Positions 14,809 through 18,275 of a DNA stretch of 18,275 nucleotides are shown in pieces. A program made the translations under genes and the position numbers. The stretch spans positions 1-18,275 of the forward strand of contig DCMG01000086.1 of the NCBI GenBank assembly GCA_002321335.1. The letters are read 5' to 3'. Every line of letters begins with the position of its first letter. Within the stretch, counting starts at the first letter, position 1. This DNA is from Bacteroidales bacterium UBA1628 (GTDB lineage: Bacteria; Bacteroidota; Bacteroidia; Bacteroidales; UBA932). The notes under the pieces are model-generated. The model did no database searches. It was given only the letters and a program-made list of their open reading frames with translations, and was not told the DNA's origin.

Positions 14809-16272
14809 GTGCCTCTCGTGCACCGGCTCGCAGGTGAGATCCACACCGAGTTTCTTGAAGACTTTCTTGTCGATGTCGCTCAACAGAACCGTTGAGTGAA
14901 CCAGGCAGCCTTTCAGAAGCGGCAGCGTGTCCAGAGCCTTCCGGCAGTTCTCGTCATCGGGGCTCAGGACGGAGAGAGCGATCAGAACCTCGTCTGTGTG
15001 CAGGCGTGGATTGTTGCCGTGGAGATAGGTGACTTTCGTTTTCTGGATCGGCTCGATAAGCCTTCCCGGAATGAGTTTTACGCTGTGGTCGATTCCAGCC
15101 AAATGCTTTGTGGCCTTCAGAAGAAGGGCGGCGCAAGGACCGAGAAGGTCGGAGGTCTCGGCGCTGAGTATCGTGCCGTCAGACAGTTCGATCGCTGCGG
15201 ATGGATTGCCGGCCGTGGCCTCACGTTGCTTCGCCGCGACGGTGACACGGCGATATTCAGTGGTGATCCTGGCCTGCTTGAGCAGAAGCGCGATCTTGCC
15301 AACCTCGCTTTCATTGTCCTCTCCGTCAGCCATTTGGTCGAGGGCGGAGTAGTACCGCCTGATGATCTCGTCGTTGGCGGCTTTGCAGCAGACATCGTCA
15401 TCGCTGATGCAGTACCCCACCATATTCACACCCATGTCGGTAGGGGACTTGTACGGATTCTCGCCGTAGATTCCCTCGAAAAGGGCGTTCAGCACCGGGA
15501 ATATCTCGATGTCCCTGTTGTAGTTGATCGCCGTCTTGCCGTAGGCCTCCAGATGGAACGGATCGATCATATTCACATCGTTAAGGTCTGCCGTGGCGGC
15601 CTCGTAGGCGATGTTGACAGGGTGCTTCAGAGGCAGGTTCCAGACCGGGAAAGTCTCGAATTTGGCGTAGCCGGCCGCGATTCCTTTCTTGTGCTCATGG
15701 TAGAGCTGGCTAAGGCAGACGGCCATCTTCCCGCTGCCAGGCCCAGGGGCCGTCACGATGACGAGCGGGCGGGTTGTCTGGACGTAGTCGTTCTTTCCGT
15801 ACCCTTCCTCGGAATCGATCAGAGCCACATTGTTCGGATAGCCCTCGATCGTGTAGTGGTAGTAGGCCTTGATGCCCATTTTCTTGAGCTTGGCCTTGTA
15901 CGCCTTGGCGCTGGACTGGCCGTTGAAATGGGTGATCACCACGCTGCTCACGAGAAAACCCCTGTTCTGGAACTCCGTGCGCAGACGCAGCACGTCCATG
16001 TCGTAGGTGATGCCGTAGTCGGCTCGCATCTTGTTCTTCTCGATGTCGTTGGCGCTGATGACGATGACGATTTCCGCGCAGTCGCTAAGCTGCTTGAGCA
16101 TCCTCAGTTTGCTGTCCGGCTGGAATCCGGGCAGAACCCTGCTTGCGTGATAGTCGTCAAACAATTTGCCCCCAAGCTCAAGATAGAGTTTGTCGCCGAA
16201 CTGGGCTATGCGTTCCTTGATGTGTTCTGATTGTATCCGCAGATACTTTTCGTTGTCGAATCCGTACTTCAT
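14806..16272 (-). CDS. DUF1846 family protein
   Basis: ATG 16272 gives 488 residues beginning MKYGFDNEKYLRIQSEHIKE, then LYLELGGKLFDDYHASRVLP and GFQPDSKLRMLKQLSDCAEI, which are diagnostic of DUF1846; 488 residues is close to full length for the family. A longer frame to 16332 would run across the promoter and is rejected. Residues 172-186 (IVTAPGPGSGKMAVC) contain GPGSGK (177-182), which resembles a P-loop, and SPDDENCRKALDTLPLLKGC lies near the C terminus. The family has solved structures but, as far as I know, no agreed function. The predicted protein is soluble, without signal or membrane segments. The last residues and stop lie in a REP-like repeat. The 444-codon open frame on the opposite strand lacks protein features. 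Confidence 0.93.
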   Translation of the reverse strand: MKYGFDNEKYLRIQSEHIKERIAQFGDKLYLELGGKLFDDYHASRVLPGFQPDSKLRMLKQLSDCAEIVIVISANDIEKNKMRADYGITYDMDVLRLRTEFQNRGFLVSSVVITHFNGQSSAKAYKAKLKKMGIKAYYHYTIEGYPNNVALIDSEEGYGKNDYVQTTRPLVIVTAPGPGSGKMAVCLSQLYHEHKKGIAAGYAKFETFPVWNLPLKHPVNIAYEAATADLNDVNMIDPFHLEAYGKTAINYNRDIEIFPVLNALFEGIYGENPYKSPTDMGVNMVGYCISDDDVCCKAANDEIIRRYYSALDQMADGEDNESEVGKIALLLKQARITTEYRRVTVAAKQREATAGNPSAAIELSDGTILSAETSDLLGPCAALLLKATKHLAGIDHSVKLIPGRLIEPIQKTKVTYLHGNNPRLHTDEVLIALSVLSPDDENCRKALDTLPLLKGCLVHSTVLLSDIDKKVFKKLGVDLTCEPVHERH

Positions 16273-16281
16273 AACGGATAA

Positions 16282-16313
16282 CAAAGGTACGAAATCTATT
16301 CCGCTGCGGCAAA
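16282..16313 (-). promoter_or_regulatory. Promoter for the DUF1846 gene
   Basis: On the reverse strand, TTTG (16310-16313), exactly 20 bp, then TACCTTTG (16282-16289). Both boxes match consensus. The start would fall near 16276, so the transcript is almost leaderless (about 4 nt before ATG 16272). The -33 box abuts the tail of the upstream terminator. Confidence 0.75.
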
Positions 16314-16316
16314 TGA

Positions 16317-16354
16317 AAAAATAAGACCACAATATTTTTTGCGGTCTTATTTTT
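16317..16354 (-). terminator. Intrinsic terminator after the EEP-family gene
   Basis: On the reverse strand, an AT-flanked stem AATAAGACC / GGTCTTATT, extended by A-T pairs, is followed by TTTTTT. It lies 50 bp past the stop of the EEP-family gene and directly before the DUF1846 promoter. The hairpin has T-tracts on both strands, but only the reverse strand has a gene feeding it. Confidence 0.75.
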
Positions 16355-16404
16355 CGGGTGATGCTGTCGTGCTTGGCTGTCGCTGGATTTTCAGCAGAAA
16401 GCCG

Positions 16405-17373
16405 CTATAACCTCACATCAATCAGATTCGGATAATGATCCGTAATCTTGATGGTGTATTTTTCCATGATGCAGTCGAAGACCTTGACTTCGGTCTTCCC
16501 GCTCGGATCGTAAATCATACAGTGGTCGATCGCTCCGGTGGCCCTGTCCATGCCACGCCTTCGGCTTTCCACGGAATATCCTTCCCCGGGGCTGCAGATG
16601 TGGTGTCCGTTATGGTTGTCGCCATAGACGGTGGCCGCCTTGTAGCATGGAACATATCCTCCCTGAATGAGTTGCTGGATTGGAACAGTTTCTTCCTCGC
16701 AGTTCATATCCCCCACCACAAATACCGGAATATCCCCGAACTTTGCCCTGATGATGTCGGTCTCTGCCATCACCAAACGTAATTGTGCCGCTCTGGCCAT
16801 TGTGCTGCCAGGCTTTGCTTTCTCGCTCTTCCACCAAAGATGGGTGCCGATCAATGCGAATATCTTCCCGTCGGCTTTCCTTTTCAGCACCGCTGAAGTG
16901 AACGATTTGGACCCTTGGTTGCACCACTGCTCCGGAGTGTACTTGTTGTAGTTGACGTACAAAGGTTCAAGGATCCTGCTGTTGTAGAATATCGGAGTGT
17001 TGTTCCAATCCGTCTTTGAATCCCATGCGATGACGTAGCCGTCTTTTTGTACCAGAGGGTAGAACTCCTTGTGCATGTGGCTGGAATATTCCTGAAGTGC
17101 GAAGACATCCGGCAGGTAGTCGTTCACCAACCGGGCGAATTGCGGAGCCCTTTGGAAATCACGTGGATCCTCGCCGATTTCTTTCCATTTCGGCGGGATG
17201 GTGTCTTTGCTGTAGTCCCAGATGTTGTCGTCGAGAATGCGGAGGTCAGCCCCTTCGGCGATCTTGAACTTGGCGTCGAACGCCGGGCTTTTCTGTGCGA
17301 GAGCGGCCGATTCGCAGACCAAAAGCCCGAGTGTCAATGCCGTAGCCGCGATGACCCTTATAATCCTGTTCAT
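16405..17373 (-). CDS. Secreted endonuclease/exonuclease/phosphatase (EEP) family protein
   Basis: A 322-residue protein with a signal peptide (about 1-26, ending ESAALA before QKSP), so it acts in the periplasm or outside. The EEP fold motifs are complete: N50 in LDDNIWDY, E95 in ALQEYSSH, H178 in IGTHLWW, D222 and N224 in VVGDMNCEE, D283-H284 in GAIDHCMIY, and D312-H313 in ITDHYPNLID. These are the metal-binding and catalytic residues of DNase I-like, sphingomyelinase-like and inositol-phosphatase-like enzymes. The substrate cannot be read from sequence; a phosphodiester or phosphomonoester is expected. Start ATG 17373 is set by the signal peptide. The gene is a single unit with a -7 box upstream and a terminator downstream. 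Confidence 0.92.
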   Translation of the reverse strand: MNRIIRVIAATALTLGLLVCESAALAQKSPAFDAKFKIAEGADLRILDDNIWDYSKDTIPPKWKEIGEDPRDFQRAPQFARLVNDYLPDVFALQEYSSHMHKEFYPLVQKDGYVIAWDSKTDWNNTPIFYNSRILEPLYVNYNKYTPEQWCNQGSKSFTSAVLKRKADGKIFALIGTHLWWKSEKAKPGSTMARAAQLRLVMAETDIIRAKFGDIPVFVVGDMNCEEETVPIQQLIQGGYVPCYKAATVYGDNHNGHHICSPGEGYSVESRRRGMDRATGAIDHCMIYDPSGKTEVKVFDCIMEKYTIKITDHYPNLIDVRL

Positions 17374-17423
17374 TATTCGATAAATTTTGTGTTTTGTCAG
17401 ATTACCGGAAAAGATTTCCTCTT

Positions 17424-17431
17424 CAAAGTTA
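17424..17431 (-). promoter_or_regulatory. -7 element for the EEP-family gene
   Basis: The reverse strand reads TAACTTTG, a TAnnTTTG match 50 bp before the start codon. No TTTG or TTG is seen at -33. Confidence 0.5.
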
Positions 17432-17722
17432 TAATTTTATTCGATAATATATGCGTTATATCTGGATTTTGTCTCCTCGGAATGGTTAATGATGAAATTG
17501 GTTCTTGACAATCTGAAAATAATAATCAACTGGGACTCCGTCTTTGATTTTATTGGTTGGAGCCTCCGTGGACTATAGAAAAAAGGGCAGCCTCAAACGA
17601 GACTGCCCCCTCGTGCGGAATCGTGGAAGATTATTGAACCTTTGCCGAGGATTTCAAGAGGGTGCTGGAGTTTGTGGAGTGGTTGGAAGATGTGGATTGA
17701 AAGAGTGTATAGAAGAATAACA
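17432..17722. other. Non-coding stretch with an orphan terminator
   Basis: No gene is supported here. Short open frames of about 20-30 codons exist on both strands (for example forward FAEDFKRVLEFVEWLEDVD ending at 17700) but lack starts or recognisable families. The only clear structure is the minus-strand terminator at 17579-17608. Confidence 0.5.
17579..17608 (-). terminator. Intrinsic terminator on the minus strand with no gene feeding it
   Basis: On the reverse strand GGGCAG-T-CTC, loop GTTT, GAG-G-CTGCCC, then TTTTTT. The T-G position pairs as a wobble only in reverse-strand RNA (it is a C-A clash on the forward strand), and the T-tract is also on that side, so polarity is clear. No minus-strand gene is recognised upstream between 17609 and 17850. 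Confidence 0.8.
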
Positions 17723-17752
17723 TTGCCAATATGGAAATTTTCTTTATCTTTG
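17723..17752 (+). promoter_or_regulatory. Promoter for a short RNA
   Basis: TTG (17723-17725), 19 bp, then TATCTTTG (17745-17752): a strong match to the Bacteroidota pattern. Transcription should start near 17757. Confidence 0.7.
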
Positions 17753-17761
17753 CATTGTTAT

Positions 17762-17785
17762 ATGCATTCGGGAGATAACAAGTAA
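17762..17785 (+). CDS. Possible 7-residue leader peptide (MHSGDNK)
   Basis: A minimal ORF inside the short transcript, starting about 5 nt after the predicted transcription start, with no room for a ribosome-binding site. Its TAA overlaps the base of the terminator stem by 2 nt, as in attenuators where ribosome position decides termination. A frame this short can easily arise by chance. Confidence 0.25.
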   Translation: MHSGDNK

Positions 17786-17826
17786 AAGCAAGCATCTTTT
17801 CCCTAAAAGGGATGCTTGCTTTTTTA
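17784..17826 (+). terminator. Strong intrinsic terminator
   Basis: AAAAGCAAGCATC (17784-17796) pairs perfectly with GATGCTTGCTTTT (17811-17823); T-rich sequence follows (TTTTTT-A-TTTT). The loop CCCTAAAAGG region can add a few pairs. The reverse strand also has a short T-run, but the forward polarity is stronger and fits the promoter upstream. Confidence 0.85.
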
Positions 17827-17850
17827 TTTTTAGCTCATACCGAGGGGGTA

Positions 17851-18081
17851 CTACAACAAGGACGGTTGTTCTCTCATTTTCCCGATTAATTTACATATAA
17901 CATGAGAACAAGCCAACATCTTGTGATAGTCGCCATTGAGGTGGAGATTATCAGACTTGTCCGGGTGCGAGCCTACAGGCGAGTACGTTTCGGCAAGGTT
18001 GAGAGAGTGTGCAGCCACTACAGACGATATTAGGGTAATGTCTGTACCATGCTGCCGCTTTGAGCCGTTAAGCTCTCTGCT
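17851..18081 (-). pseudogene. Unidentified 76-codon open frame without a start codon
   Basis: The reverse strand is open from after a TGA (18082-18084) to TAG (17851-17853). The residues look protein-like (GTDITLISSVVAAHSLNLAE, TYSPVGSHPDKSDNLHLNGD, CKLIGKMREQPSLL) but no family is recognised. The only ATG in frame lies about 22 codons from the end, so it is not an intact gene. A truncated remnant is possible. Two forward frames are also fairly open across this DNA, so chance cannot be excluded. Confidence 0.3.
17866..17911. repeat. Inverted repeat TTGTTCTC / GAGAACAA
   Basis: An 8-bp perfect inverted repeat (17866-17873 and 17904-17911) separated by 30 AT-rich bases, with GG and CC just outside. 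It lies in the debris zone near the recombinase fragment. It might be a binding or crossover-type site, or chance. Confidence 0.25.
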
Positions 18082-18118
18082 TCACCCCTCGGTTTTTTAT
18101 TGTTCTGTAATCCTGCTT

Positions 18119-18275
18119 GACTTGGAAAGTGTTGGTAATAATTTATCTAACTTTGAGAAAATCATCCCTTTGGTAATCACAAAGGCTTCAGATTTAAGAG
18201 GTTTGTGGAGAGACGGGAGCTATGAGACCAAGCGGAAAATCGAATACCTTGTCTACGTGAGTTTAACATTTAATT
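18119..18275 (+). pseudogene. C-terminal fragment of a Bacteroidota-type serine recombinase
   Basis: The forward frame reads DLESVGNNLSNFEKIIPLVI, then TKASDLRGLWRDGSYETKRK and IEYLVY. This resembles the region near the C terminus of large serine site-specific recombinases of Bacteroidota mobile elements, where an FEKIL..., LxxLW, Y-TKQKIQ-LVFP pattern is usual. The catalytic resolvase domain and zinc ribbon are absent upstream: 17930-18118 is open in this frame but has unrelated low-quality sequence. After LVY the expected Pro-x-Gly is replaced by VSLTFN, so the match may break just before the window edge. It reads as a remnant or the end of a rearranged element. Family call from memory of the motif only. 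Confidence 0.5.

Larger units (their letters stand above)
17757..17826 (+). ncRNA. Predicted ~70-nt transcript: leader or small RNA
   Basis: A consensus promoter and a strong intrinsic terminator enclose about 70 nt. The 5' half can pair with itself (TTGTTAT 17755-17761 with ATAACAA 17775-17781, depending on the exact start). It contains ATG-CAT-TCG-GGA-GAT-AAC-AAG-TAA, a 7-codon frame whose stop touches the terminator stem. It could be an independent small RNA or an attenuator controlling something further right. No family is recognised. Confidence 0.55.

Noticed and set aside
14896..16230. 444-codon forward frame opposite the DUF1846 gene
   Set aside because: Long, but a by-product of the GC pattern of the DUF1846 gene; its translation is Val/Asp/Arg-rich with no domain.
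16273..16332. Longer start for the DUF1846 protein
   Set aside because: The extra 20 residues are encoded by the promoter and terminator region, and the family starts at MKYGFDNEKY.
17047..17508. 153-codon forward frame overlapping the start of the EEP-family gene
   Set aside because: Runs opposite a gene with complete catalytic motifs and through its promoter; no protein features.
17641..17700. Short forward frame FAEDFKRVLEFVEWLEDVD
   Set aside because: Amphipathic and protein-like but only about 20 codons, without a start codon or known family; too little to call.

Overview
The window looks like a stretch of chromosome from a member of the Bacteroidales (Bacteroidota). The gene families (a MalQ with two CBM20 modules, a FadL/OmpP1-type outer-membrane protein, an M64 peptidase, DUF2752, zinc-ribbon TM2 and CD225 proteins) and the promoters (TTTG or TTG, about 19-20 bp, then TAnnTTTG) both fit that phylum. 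Shine-Dalgarno sequences are weak, as is usual there. I cannot name a genus. The left 17.4 kb is densely coding. The last ~0.9 kb is different: it holds gene debris and small transcription units.

Layout. 1-559 (-): start of a U32 family protein that runs off the left edge. 870-3308 (+): malQ, with a REP-like palindromic repeat inside its coding sequence. 3374-6343 and 6366-7277 (-): an apparent two-gene operon, an alpha/beta hydrolase followed by a 989-residue protein with an AlbA_2 (Schlafen-like) domain and a WYL domain. 7442-8626 (+): purT. 8752-10275 (+): FadL-like porin. 10388-10780 (+): DUF1232/YkvA-like membrane protein. 10998-13120 (-): a secreted M64 metallopeptidase preceded by a lipoprotein. 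13322-14621 (-): a three-gene membrane operon (TM2 zinc ribbon, CD225 zinc ribbon, DUF2752). 14806-16272 (-): DUF1846 protein. 16405-17373 (-): secreted endonuclease/exonuclease/phosphatase-family protein. 17432-18275: an orphan minus-strand terminator, a compact promoter / 7-codon ORF / terminator unit, an unidentified reverse-strand open frame without a start codon, and what looks like the C-terminal part of a Bacteroidota serine recombinase reaching the right edge.

Functional links. malQ serves maltodextrin/glycogen metabolism and purT serves purine synthesis; they look like independent housekeeping units with their own promoters. The most unusual items are the AlbA_2-WYL protein, a regulator or defence candidate of a build I do not recognise, and the CD225/TM2/DUF2752 operon, whose CD225 protein belongs to the superfamily of animal IFITM proteins.

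Two signals cut across the genes. One is a family of CTGAGCCTGTCGAAG palindromes, with one copy inside malQ, one spanning the DUF1846 stop codon and one decayed copy. The other is a marked excess of the 8-bp palindrome GAATATTC: eight copies found by eye, where about 0.3 would be expected by chance. No rRNA, tRNA, CRISPR array or intact insertion sequence was seen.
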